Below are positions 54,201-63,219 of a stretch of 64,000 bases of DNA, piece by piece; positions within the stretch are counted from its first letter, which is position 1; every line of letters begins with the position of its first letter. A program made the position numbers and the translations under genes. Origin of the DNA: Mastigias papua (taxonomy: Eukaryota; Cnidaria; Scyphozoa; Rhizostomeae; Mastigiidae); assembly GCA_964019165.1 (NCBI GenBank), contig OZ025281.1, positions 13,069,558-13,133,557 of the forward strand, written 5' to 3'. The notes beneath the pieces are model-generated. The model did no database searches. It was not told where the DNA came from and saw only the letters and a program-made list of their open reading frames with translations.

Positions 54201-54753
54201 CAGTAATTGCTGCTTTTGTCAATGATTTTTCTTCAGACAGTGGCTATCAATTCTGGCAGTGACTTCTGTTGGTCGCTTTTCTGCCAGTGGTCTTTCTGTT
54301 TGTCAAGTGACTGACTTCTGTTAATGGCATTCCTGCCAGTGGCTTTTCTGCCATTGGCTTTCTACAACTCCTATTGGACGTAATTGTGCTAATGACTATT
54401 AATAAAGTCAGTACTTTATACTTCTGCCAGTGACTTTTAATTTTGCCTAAGCTTCCTTTTAGTAACCATCAAGGGAGATAGTTCCACGGACGACCAAAAT
54501 AAATTTATATCTCTTACTAAATATGGTATCAATTGCAACGATTTTGTTCGTACCTATATTTAGCGCTTTAATTCATTGCCTACTTTATATTTCAATATTC
54601 CTCATAAAGATAGTATTGCTGTTAATACGTTCCAACCTTTCACTGTTATTGTAGGATGGCCTCACGCCTCACGGCCTCGCAAAGGAATCGGGAAAGGAAG
54701 ACATCGCTACATTCTTGGCAACTGCCAAAAAGTCGTACTCCACGACGGTATAG
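50099..54753 (+). CDS. ANKRD29: ANKRD29-like ankyrin-repeat protein (9 exons, complete)
   Basis: CDS exons: 50099-50209, 51041-51139, 51342-51440, 51723-51821, 52222-52320, 52551-52649, 53253-53348, 53586-53684 and 54655-54753 (stop TAG). All introns are GT-AG and phase 0. The product is about 299 residues, close to the roughly 300 of vertebrate ANKRD29, and it shares the family's unusual repeat wording: GTTALFFGAQGGH, DGATPLFVAAQNGH, then VNQPRIDQASPLWIASQEGH, and LKNGESALHASALFGHLNIV with a 32-residue repeat just before it. It is a small soluble protein of stacked ankyrin repeats, a protein-binding scaffold with no enzyme motif or signal peptide. Its partner is unknown. The start ATG lies one base after a TTTTAG acceptor-like site, so a 5' UTR exon further upstream is likely. 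Confidence 0.88.
50245..50400. repeat. TATATTATGTTATATTT tandem
   Basis: TATTATATTATGTTATATTT repeats about three times in intron 1 of the ANKRD29-like gene, followed by other AT-rich words. Confidence 0.8.
51041..51139 (+). CDS. ANKRD29: ANKRD29-like exon 2, one ankyrin repeat
   Basis: It is 33 codons, EGTTALILAAANNHLDIVKE onward, with the T-A-L-x-x-A-A and H-x-D-I-V-K-x-L-L pattern of an ankyrin repeat. Donor AAG|GTAAGA. Confidence 0.9.
51211..51246. repeat. (GT)n microsatellite
   Basis: About 17 GT units in intron 2 of the ANKRD29-like gene. Confidence 0.97.
51342..51440 (+). CDS. ANKRD29: ANKRD29-like exon 3, one ankyrin repeat
   Basis: It is 33 codons, TGTTALFFGAQGGHLAVVKE onward. The G-T-T-A-L-F-F wording is typical of ANKRD29. 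Acceptor TTGTTGCAG; donor ACG|GTATAC. Confidence 0.9.
51723..51821 (+). CDS. ANKRD29: ANKRD29-like exon 4, one ankyrin repeat
   Basis: It is 33 codons, EGGTPLFVACQCNHLTVAKE onward. Acceptor CTCCAACAG; donor AAA|GTAAGT. Confidence 0.9.
52026..52140. repeat. ATC-rich microsatellite
   Basis: CATCATCATCATC and related triplets in intron 4 of the ANKRD29-like gene. Confidence 0.9.
52222..52320 (+). CDS. ANKRD29: ANKRD29-like exon 5, one ankyrin repeat
   Basis: It is 33 codons, DGATPLFVAAQNGHVNVVKF onward, ending VNQPRI. Acceptor ATTTTGCAG; donor ATT|GTAAGG. The preceding intron carries an ATC-rich tract. Confidence 0.9.
52551..52649 (+). CDS. ANKRD29: ANKRD29-like exon 6, one ankyrin repeat
   Basis: It is 33 codons, DQASPLWIASQEGHVAVVKE onward; P-L-W-I-A-S-Q is a signature of this family. 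Acceptor TTATTTTAAG; donor CAG|GTAGGT. Confidence 0.9.
52890..53030. repeat. (GGGTT/GGGAT)n then (GGAT)n array
   Basis: Pentamer array with a GGG every five bases for about 95 bases, changing to GGAT tetramers at about 52985. It lies in intron 6 of the ANKRD29-like gene, G-rich on the transcribed-RNA strand. Confidence 0.97.
53253..53348 (+). CDS. ANKRD29: ANKRD29-like exon 7, one ankyrin repeat (32 codons)
   Basis: It is 32 codons, DGGTALFKACHKGHVDVAAE onward, ending LEVLK. It is one residue short, as is the matching repeat of vertebrate ANKRD29 as I remember it. Acceptor TTGTTTCAG; donor AAG|GTATTC. Confidence 0.9.
53586..53684 (+). CDS. ANKRD29: ANKRD29-like exon 8, one ankyrin repeat
   Basis: It is 33 codons, NGESALHASALFGHLNIVKK onward, ending DPHLKNK. 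Acceptor CCCTTTTAG; donor AAG|GTAGGT. Confidence 0.9.
54196..54440. repeat. Degenerate TTCTGCCAGTGGCTTT minisatellite
   Basis: Words such as TTCTGCCAGTGGC and TTCTGCCAGTGACTT recur with spacers in intron 8 of the ANKRD29-like gene. Confidence 0.7.
54655..54753 (+). CDS. ANKRD29: ANKRD29-like exon 9, C-terminal cap and stop
   Basis: It reads DGLTPHGLAKESGKEDIATF, then LATAKKSYSTTV and TAG. This is a degenerate capping repeat that ends the protein. No clear AATAAA lies within a few hundred bases; the nearest is around 55415. Confidence 0.85.
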   Translation, partial: DGLTPHGLAKESGKEDIATFLATAKKSYSTTV

Positions 54754-56507
54754 ACATTTTTTAGTTTTTTGTACGATTTACAAATACTTTGCTTTCTATC
54801 ACAAGATTTTCTACGGCAGCTGTATCTCGTTTTATGAGACATAGAAGCCTAAGTGACTGAAGGCATGTATGAATGTATGTGTGTAAGCAGGGCCGCTGAG
54901 AGGGGGCAGGGGGCAGATTCCCGAGGCCCCGAACTCGAGAGGAGCCCGAAAAAGCCATGATATGACTTTTTAGCGACTTCAATTTCTTAATGACATCATC
55001 AGGGGCCCTGTTTGTTAATTTATACCAGACCCCATAAAAGCTCTTGGCGTACCTGCGCATAAGCTCACAGCTATTCCTAAAGCATTTCATTGTAAGACTT
55101 ACAGAGGCCATACTTAAACTCCCAAAGCATGTGTTTTGTATGTGTCATGTGGCCACATAAGACCCATAAGTAGCGTTTATAATGTCGCTTAAGTATCAGA
55201 CCCATATGTGCAAGACATAGGCGTTGATAGGGAAATTCATAGGTGAGACAAAAAACGTAGGTTTTCTGACAAAATATAGCAAGAATGCTGTTTTTTTATA
55301 ATCGGCCTATTCTGCTATATAGCCTTTCCTTTCGAAGGCTTACACTTAGAATAGAAAATGACTTTTGCAGCATTTCCCTCACAAAAAACCGGCTGCATCA
55401 TTTTTCCATCAAGATAATAAATTTTCCGACAAAATGGCAGTCTATCTTAACATATGGTTTTTCGTCTCTATCTGCGCCTCTGGTGTAGCGAATAGGATAT
55501 AGTTTTTGAAACAATTTGCCCAACAATACGTGTGGTTTTGAACCAATTATTGCGTATTGAGAAACGTTATCTCAAATCATTAATTGCTGTGACAATGCGT
55601 TGATCTAATAATGAAAACAAAGATGTATTTGATTTTTCTTGGCTCTTTATTCTTTGAGTAATCTCTTCTACGGACACAGGCTAACTGCACCAGAATCAAA
55701 TTAGGATAAATATACCCCCTTGCTATCCCAAGGACTTCATGTTCAAAGTTTCCAAACAAATTTCACCAAGCCTTTCTACCAGAGTTGAATTGAATGCAAC
55801 ATAGAATTTAATCGTGAATCGACTTCGATGCTTTTACCGGGCGCTGACTGGTCATCTAAATAATATACTGCGTTTGTAACCTTTGTGATTGGTGCATTCT
55901 GTGTTTGCTAAACTCCTGACCAGTGTGGTGTAAAACCTCGAATTATACAGACAGTTGAGGGTTCTCAGGAGCCTGGGAAACCTGGACAAACTGAAGTTTG
56001 GGAATTACATTTGAAGCCAGGGAAAACCTGAAAAAGTCAGGAAATCAAATTTGAGCGTTCCAGAGTTCCCCTGGTCAGCGAATTACTTCAGAGCTTCATT
56101 GCTTATGCTCCTTCATCGTCAGTACATGTGACAAACTATATATTTGGCCCCTCATAAATTACTGGGGAAAATGTAAAAACAAGTTGGAAAACTTTTAAAA
56201 ATTTGGTTTGTTGGACCTGGAAGCTAAAAAAAGTCCTGAGAACCATGCAGTTACCTTATGTTGAGATTTTTTTAATTTGTGTCTAACCGCGTTTATATTT
56301 TGGCTGGAGTTTGAGGAAGACAAAACAGTGTTTCATTGCAATGTGAGCCTTTGATAAACCTTTAGTTAAAATGCTTGCTACATGTACATAAGCTAAAATC
56401 ACATAATTCTGGACTTCCTTCTCTTATAGTTTGCCAAGTTTATAAATTTTCATATAAACTGTCTTAAATTTGCTTTCTGTTTTACTCACCGAGCACATTT
56501 TACTTAC
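54754..56507. other. Tail-to-tail intergenic stretch between ANKRD29-like and laminin loci
   Basis: It presumably holds the 3' UTRs of both genes. A GC-rich repeat-like patch (GGGCCGCTGAGAGGGGGCAG) lies at 54890-54910. I searched the minus strand for a further laminin-EGF module and did not find one. Confidence 0.55.
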
Positions 56508-56865
56508 TAACCAAAATACCTTTCAAGTTGTTCCCCAATATGCATCTTGGGTAGAGAATCCGCCCACCAGCACATCGCGAGCATGTTCTTCCGATCACAT
56601 GTTTCTTACAGGGGCACTGTCCGCCAATGAGCTTACACGATGCTTTTGTTGAGCCCCGTATCTTGCAATTGCATTGATCTGGGCCATCGTTAAATGCCAT
56701 GATAAGCTGGAACAGCCAGTCGAAACAGCTGCGAGACAAATCGGGCTGGAGACTGTAGTTTTTGATACATTCAGTCTTGTAAACATGAGATAAGCTGACT
56801 TGCCTTTCAGTTAATACTGAACTTGTGTCGTAGAATAACCCAGGTCGAACCAGTAACATGTAATT
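56508..56865 (-). CDS. LAMA5-like: Laminin alpha exon: end of domain IV and next laminin-EGF module
   Basis: Acceptor CTTCTTAG; it reads NYMLLVRPGLFYDTSSVLTE, then CIKNYSLQPDLSRSCFDWLF and the LE module QCPCKKHVIGRTCSRCAGGR. After YPRC the chain runs ILGNNLKGILV instead of the usual next-module start. Two donors fit phase 1: AAAG|GTATTT (end 56520) and the stronger TTA|GTAAGTA (end 56508). A stop follows at once if neither is used. Confidence 0.85.
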
Positions 56866-59800
56866 CTAAGAAGGCAGAACAGAACTTTAGAACCAGAATT
56901 GCGACAAATAACAGAGACATTTCGGAAAAAACTGAGTAGGTAATCCGAGTATAGCAGGGTATCTTGGCCGATCTTAGCCGAGGGGACATTGAAATTGGTG
57001 CGACAAAGAGAAAGTCCGAGATAATTGGATTTATTTGCACATATATATATATATATACTTACGATCCATGCTTGAAATCCATCAGGCAAAGTAACAAACG
57101 TCGCTTGAATTTGATCTCCAGTAACATAGATACCCTCAACTCGGTGAAAGGATGAATCTTCTGATAGCACCAACGCCCGGCAGCCATCAATGTGGGGGCA
57201 GTAACTTAAATGGATATTCCCAGCAATTGAAGAGAACTGTGTGTTGATGATGATTTTGACAACAGTCGATGGATGATTTGGTTGGAAATAGTGGACGATA
57301 ACATTGAAGTAGCCACGTTGCAGTGGCGTAGTCCAACGAATGACATTCTGAAAAAAGAAACACATGTTGGCCAGGAATCCAATGCTCACCCTTAAGAAAA
57401 ACCAGTAATTTGAAATGCAAGGAAGGAATGGGATTCTTGCTTGCCGGAAGAGATAGCCCATTGAAGGTATGATCTTGGAATAGGAAGGTGCTGGGGTTGC
57501 ATCATGATATGAAAACTTTGAGACCGAAATCAAAACGGGGACTACGGAAAGCCTTTCTGTCACTCAACAGCTGGGACCTGTTCTAACACTGAAAAAGTCC
57601 CTCAACCCTAATATTGATAATTATAATAACTTCGGGTATCATTAGCTTCTCAGATTTAGCTGATTTTCAAGAGCACTGTCATTAAATAAAACTTAATGTT
57701 TCAAAGCTAAAACAAGAACAGTGAAATCAGCACAACAGCAGAATAGCTGCTCTGTATATGGGAGTACAAATGAACCCAAGTGAAAATGAAATAATGCTAC
57801 CATGGCTTTAAGCGAAGCAATGGGCAACTTCCGGACTATGGGCCAAACCCGGCCCACAGGTAAAGTTTTAGTGGCTAGTTGACCTAAACGACTTCAGCCA
57901 CAAAGTAACTTATATCATATCGTGGTGAGTTTGCAGAGCAGTTCAAAACTTATGTTTGCAATGAAACTACAAACAAAGGATCTGCATTATAGTCCACTCT
58001 GTCAGATCAAATAGTAAGATGTTGTAGACCTGGCCGATGTGGACAAACGGTTGCCCGTCCTGCCTTGTGCTAATATATACTAATATGTGCTAATATATGC
58101 TAATATATGCAAATATATGCCAACAAATGACATGTGCTTATGTGTGCAACAGTAATGTTTGCACTTTACTACATTTTTGGCGATAGGCCTAAATTTGCTG
58201 TAGCACTACGTTACACTGCAAGTTTACCTGGTTTAAAGGTCATCATTCTAAGTTTCATTTTGAACAAAAACTATCACTTCTAACTGCTTTAACATACTTC
58301 TAAGACTATCGCTGGTAAAGTGAAGTCAGGACTATCGATTGCTAAAATATACTAAGTGCTCAGTATGGGCAACTGAAAATATTTACAACGATTTTTAACC
58401 GTATCCTTGAGCGTATGGAAGTACTAAGCATCAAAAGTCAACTGTACAACGATGCGATAAGGAGCTATTTCTCATCAAACTGAAATACACAAGGTGCATA
58501 CTTCAGGATAGATAGCATACACGTTCTTAATTCTTGTATGCACTTATAAGTGGGGATTTACTGTACTAGGAAGGAATAAACCAATTGCAAAATAGCATGC
58601 TCTTATTCAGTAATATGATTACCGTCTTCTTGTCGATGAGGATCGGGCGTAGATTCCGGTCCTGAATATTCAACGGCATCGAAGTGGGTTTAACATAACT
58701 GGTTGATTTTGATACCGGAAGCGCGACATGTCCCTCTGGGAAAATGAAGCCAGTTTCGATACACTTGTTTCCCAATGCCACACATAGAGGTGTTGGGGTT
58801 ATAAATTCTACTGACCAAAGAGTCTTTGGGACAAGAAATAAGAGATCCTGCAAAGATATGAAGAAACAAAATATTTATATATACATACATGCGAATATAT
58901 ACAAATTTGACACCTATGATAGCCCATATACAATTGAAACAATTACAATTATATATATAAATATATATTTATATAAATCACTATCCACACGGTAGCAAAT
59001 GGAGATACCTGGTGGCAGCACTGGGGAAGCAAAACGGCGGCAAGGAAAGGAAATGGCCATCCTACCTCACTATGCCGACGGCTCAGGATTTGTGTCCCTC
59101 TAACAGGCATTCTCCAACGTACGGAGGCGTACAGGGGATTAATTTGTGTTATATGAATAAAATTGATAAAGCTCAAAATTATCTGCGAATCAACGAAATA
59201 TAAATGGAGCTTACCAATGCAGCAGATCCAGCATCTTTTGTTGAGAAGGAGACATTGTATGTGACGCCCTTTTGCAGGCTGACTCTCGTAACAACACCAG
59301 CTTGATTCAGCATTACTTGTCTGCAACCAAATATATGCGGACAGTTTGATAGTGAGGCTGTCCCAATAGTCCTCCAAGGGTATCCATAAATTGTTACTGA
59401 TACATCAATGGGAAGCTTCTCCGGCTTGAAATATTGGATGAGAAAGATGAAATCTCCGCTCGTTTGTTGCTTGAAGGAAATTGAATATGGCTAAAAGGCA
59501 GTACGAGAAACTGATTAGAAAACCGTTCATTTCATTTCCAATAGTAGCAGATTCTATAATCTACAAAACAGAAAAAATGTTACATGCCTGATTTCTTCTA
59601 AGGACTATGGCTCCATTAATGCTCAACATCGGGTACTTTGACTGGTCAAGTACTTCCGCTTCTTTTCTTCCGGTTCCTTCCAGTTCTAAGGAATAAATCC
59701 CTTTTCTTGGAATTGTGACGTAAGAGTAGCGCACACAGTGCTCCCTGCTTCTATAGACAGTACAAGGCTTTTCAGCTTTTGAAATGAGTGTGTCACCAGT

Positions 59801-62800
59801 TAGGTAGTTCAAAGGAATCAACGAAATGAAATCCTAAAACGACACGGACAAGTTTACTTAAATATTTGAAATTAAACGAAGATGAACTGGCAATATGTGT
59901 GGTTGCGATGATGATGATGATGATTATGATGATGATTTACGACGACTGAAGATGATTGACAAAGAGCTCATGATGATTCAAAGCAATTGGCGATAATTTA
60001 TGACAATTTATAATAATTGACGATAATTTATTATACTTTATAGTGATTGGTGATGATTTATGATAATTGACAATGACTGATAAAAAGAGTTGATGATTAA
60101 CACTATAAATTAAGATGATTCATAATGAATTGGTGATGTTCTATGATAACTGATGATGAACTATAAAGATTGAGAATGACTGATAATGATTCATGATGAT
60201 CAAAGATGATTGACGGTGATTGGCAAGAAATTGATGATGATTTGAAACTACTGATCATACTTTATGATGATTTATGATGATTGAAGATAGTCTATGATGA
60301 TTTATGATAATTTATTATGATTCATCATGAATTGATAATGTTATATAATAATTGATAATCACATATGAAGAGTGAGAATGACTGATAATGATTTATGATG
60401 ATTCATTATAATATACTATGACTGATTATGATTCTTGATGATTGAATTTCTTATGAAGATGATGACATTGACTATAGAACCTATTACCATGAATGATGAT
60501 TGACGACAATTTCTGATTATTGATGATGATTAACAATGATTTATGATGACGATAGCTTGTGATGATAGGCGATGATCCAAATAATTCACGATGATGACAA
60601 TGGCGATAGAAATAATCACAACGGATGATGACTGGTTCATGACTTCATCCTGAAAACATATTGATAATAATTGGAAAACTATCTTTGGATTAACTAAACA
60701 CCTACCAGAAGCAAGTCACTTGCGCTTGTGGACAATTGTACAATATAAGTTCCACCATACAAATCCAATGGAAAATCTTCACCGTTTTTTCTCAACACGA
60801 ACAACTCCGCTCCCGTGTCAAGTTTAACTTCTGATGGCCTCTTTATTACGCTCTTCATCTCATAGAAAGTAGACTTGTCTAGAAGAGCGGAGAAAAGGGA
60901 ATGACGCGCAGCAAGGAACGTAAAGAAATACCTAGTACTTGGGGACATTAAACATTTAAGCCGGAATTTTCCCAACACGATTCAGGAAAATCTAAATCTA
61001 ATGAAAAGTCAATGAAAATATAAGTAAAAAAGATTCGTTCGCAGTATTCTGCTCAAAATGATTCATAGCTACATGCTTTACATTTAGTAATGAAAAAAGC
61101 TCCTCCAATGCGATAAATTCAACAGAAAACACACTGGAATTCCGACTATATTTGTTCATGAAGGTCGTGACAATCCAACACTCATAAGTAACAAACCAAG
61201 GCTTTCTGAGGCTTGGAGTGTTGCCTGTTTTCCTGTTCAGCATTTGTTTGGTTGTTTCGTGTTTATATTACAAGTATGAGCCAAGAAGGCCTGAATAACT
61301 GCAAACATGGAGGCGAGAGGTTACTTTCTAACAATGGCCTAATACAAGGGAACGGCCAGGCCTACACATGCCCAGTATCTTGGGAGGTAGTACCTATACG
61401 GGATAGAGAGGGACAATTCTTTGTCATTGCTTCCACTCATCGCTTATGCCAGCTCCTTATTCACTGCTGAGTGGAACCAAAAGGAACAGTCATGACCGCA
61501 GGACGGATGATATTATTCCCTAGTAAAAAGTGTCATAACGTTTCAAAGCAAACAAGCAAATAGAGGACAAGCCTATTCTTTAAATGAAAACTTTTCAGTA
61601 TGCATTTATGTTTGCAAATGGGATTGTGCATACTTGCAGATGTTATAGGCAAGAACAACATGGTGTGACATTGTAAAATTGTCGCACAAACGGTATGGAA
61701 GAGATGTGATTCTCTGCCACAAATGCATAGTTAGAACAAGCCAACAACTACATACAAACAGGATGGCGAATCGAAATGGTAATCTCAGCTGTTTGATTTC
61801 CCTTCATCTTATAATTCATAATGAAAATGTACAGAGATTTCTTCGGCAGCGTGACTTTCCATTGAATTGGTTCCTGAAAATTTAACGAAAAAACTACACT
61901 TTCTGCTTAGTGCGGTCACACATTGTAAGGGAGCGGTCAAGGTCTGGTCAAAAACGCACTTACTCAATTAAATAATCGAAGTCTACCGGTTTTTTTCACC
62001 AACAAATGGTCACAAAGACCAAAACCTTCAATTACTTTACTGAACTGAACAACATAAAATTGTTGGTCAACTATGAACACCAGATCAACTATATCAATTG
62101 GTTTATAAGCCGTTAAGGAAAACTGAAAAAATAGGTACAACTGGAAAACACAACTCAAGCAACAAGTATGAAAAGCGTAGACAGCAAATAACAAATGGAG
62201 CAAAGCGTTTTTCTGGAGACGATTGAATCTGCTTACATGAATCATATACTGCATAACGTAACCTGCACAGACCTGGGGTGAATTATTGTCTTCCAGAAAG
62301 TAATCTGCAGTATCAGTACAAACAAAGGTAGGCGTGAGATATTGTTATAAGTAGATACTACATAGTGCACTGAACATACATTGAATTGCGCCAACGCAAC
62401 ATATCCACTGTCCTCCTCCGTAAGTACGGATTTTCCACTAGCTGAAACACCATCTCCTGCTGGGTATTGTAGATGACGAATAGTTGGCATGTACAAAGCT
62501 CTACTGGAAAGTCTTCAAGGAAAAGAGAAAAACATTGATATAGTAATAAATACTCTATAGCACATTCAACATTTATCTCTTATATTCACTATCCATTAAA
62601 TATATTTTATATCTATTGTATATATCACTGATCCGTTATATTTATTCCATATCTATTTCTTTATGTTCATTATGTACTTATATATTTCATATCTATTTTA
62701 TATATAACTTATCTATTACATACATCAGTTATCTCCTAGATATATTGTACATCTAGTCTATAAATTGTGAGGTAAAAATTATGGATGCTTCAAATTCATT

Positions 62801-63219
62801 TTGATTCATATGGATACGCCTGTAAAAGAATTCTCAGAAGCAAACAGCCATATCAATCAGTGCGGGATTGGATGACAATAGACAACAAAACCCAAACGAG
62901 CTTGAAAAACTTCGTGAAAATTTTGCACAGTATCGTATGAGCTTTCACACTTAGAAGGTGAACTTCAAAAATTTAAAAAGAAACTGCAGATGGAAGATTC
63001 TAAACACACACAACAAATATCCTACAATTTGGTATCATTCTGACAACATCATGAAACAACAGTAACTCAATACTGATTCGATAATCATCAATATGCAGAA
63101 AACGGACAAAACAGCATACCTATCACATTTCCTCCCTGTTATGTTCGGTTTGCACGTGCATTTGCCAGTCTTTTTCTCACAAATTCTGCTCGTTGATCCC
63201 CCTGGATTGCATTCACAAG
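56508..63219 (-). CDS. LAMA5-like: Laminin alpha chain, alpha-3/5 class: LE module, domain IV (L4b), LE module (partial gene, 9 exons)
   Basis: Exons, 5' to 3': 63219-63120, 62500-62380, 62122-61987, 60878-60706, 59833-59588, 59490-59215, 58847-58623, 57347-57063 and 56865-56508. Phases agree throughout, about 640 residues. The ends are laminin-EGF modules (CECNPGGSTSRICEKKTGKC; CNCKIRGSTKASCKLIGGQC). Between them is a long domain IV with paired C-P-H-x-x-G-C-R motifs (NCPHIFGCRQVML, YCPHIDGCRALVLSE), diagnostic of the L4b region of vertebrate alpha-3/alpha-5 and insect LanA. Laminins are secreted heterotrimers of basement membranes. LN and LE modules upstream and LE, coiled coil and LG modules downstream are expected but not seen, so this is a fragment of the gene or a truncated locus. 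Confidence 0.88.
57063..57347 (-). CDS. LAMA5-like: Laminin alpha exon: domain IV with CPHIDGCR
   Basis: It is 95 codons, phase 0 at both ends (acceptor TTTTTTCAG, donor ATC|GTAAGT). It reads NVIRWTTPLQRGYFNVIVHY, GNIHLSYCPHIDGCRALVLS and so on to LPDGFQAWI. This is the second copy of the L4b signature, close to the vertebrate alpha-3 wording. Confidence 0.93.
58065..58125. repeat. TGCTAATATA tandem
   Basis: TGCTAATATATGCTAATAT and variants repeat about six times in a laminin intron. Confidence 0.8.
58623..58847 (-). CDS. LAMA5-like: Laminin alpha exon: domain IV
   Basis: It is 75 codons, phase 0 at both ends (acceptor ATCTTTGCAG, donor ACG|GTAATC). It reads DLLFLVPKTLWSVEFITPTP, LCVALGNKCIETGFIFPEGH and ends IDKKT. 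One Cys pair (LCVALGNKC) is visible. Confidence 0.85.
59215..59490 (-). CDS. LAMA5-like: Laminin alpha exon: domain IV with CPHIFGCR
   Basis: It is 92 codons, phase 0 at both ends (acceptor TGCCTTTTAG, donor TTG|GTAAGC). It reads PYSISFKQQTSGDFIFLIQY, IYGYPWRTIGTASLSNCPHI and FGCRQVMLNQAGVVTRVSL. The C-P-H-x-x-G-C-R signature is typical of laminin alpha L4b. Confidence 0.93.
59588..59833 (-). CDS. LAMA5-like: Laminin alpha exon: domain IV, GC donor
   Basis: It is 82 codons, DFISLIPLNYLTGDTLISKA to INGAIVLRRNQ, with two cysteines (KPCTVY, REHCVR). The following intron starts CAG|GCATGT. A GT donor four bases on would give phase 1, which does not fit the phase-0 next exon, so a GC-AG intron is the best reading. 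Confidence 0.8.
59905..60640. repeat. GAT/TGATTTATGATGA-rich degenerate satellite
   Basis: About 730 bases dominated by GATGAT, TGATTTATGATGA, TGATAATTGA and close variants with irregular spacing. It lies in the laminin intron before the exon at 59833. Confidence 0.85.
60706..60878 (-). CDS. LAMA5-like: Laminin alpha exon: domain IV
   Basis: Acceptor GCTCTTCTAG; donor CTG|GTAGGT. Two bases plus 57 codons: KSTFYEMKSVIKRPSEVKLD to LYGGTYIVQLSTSASDLLL. It is beta-rich, as in domain IV. Confidence 0.8.
61987..62122 (-). CDS. LAMA5-like: Laminin alpha exon: domain IV
   Basis: Acceptor TTTTTTCAG; it reads FSLTAYKPIDIVDLVFIVDQ, then VVQFSKVIEGFGLCDHLL. The donor is placed at ACCG|GTAGAC because its phase (one base over) fits the next exon (AC); a GTGAAA site 15 bases earlier does not fit. 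Confidence 0.7.
62380..62500 (-). CDS. LAMA5-like: Laminin alpha exon: start of domain IV
   Basis: It codes ALYMPTIRHLQYPAGDGVSA and so on to YVALAQFN; donor AAT|GTATGT. The acceptor region is CCAGTAG, so two AGs three bases apart are both in frame. The inner one restores C-D-R, the usual LE wording; the outer one (start 62503) would insert a Ser. Confidence 0.8.
63120..63219 (-). CDS. LAMA5-like: Laminin alpha exon: laminin-EGF module
   Basis: Acceptor GTTTGTAG; donor ATAG|GTATGC. It reads CECNPGGSTSRICEKKTGKC, then TCKPNITGRKCD, a standard LE module with its six visible cysteines. It ends with two bases of an Arg codon. Confidence 0.92.

Noticed and set aside
56508..63219. Fusion of laminin and spectrin-repeat exons into one gene
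   Set aside because: Both are on the minus strand, but a secreted laminin and a cytoplasmic rod are unlikely partners, and no exon bridges 56.5 and 41 kb.
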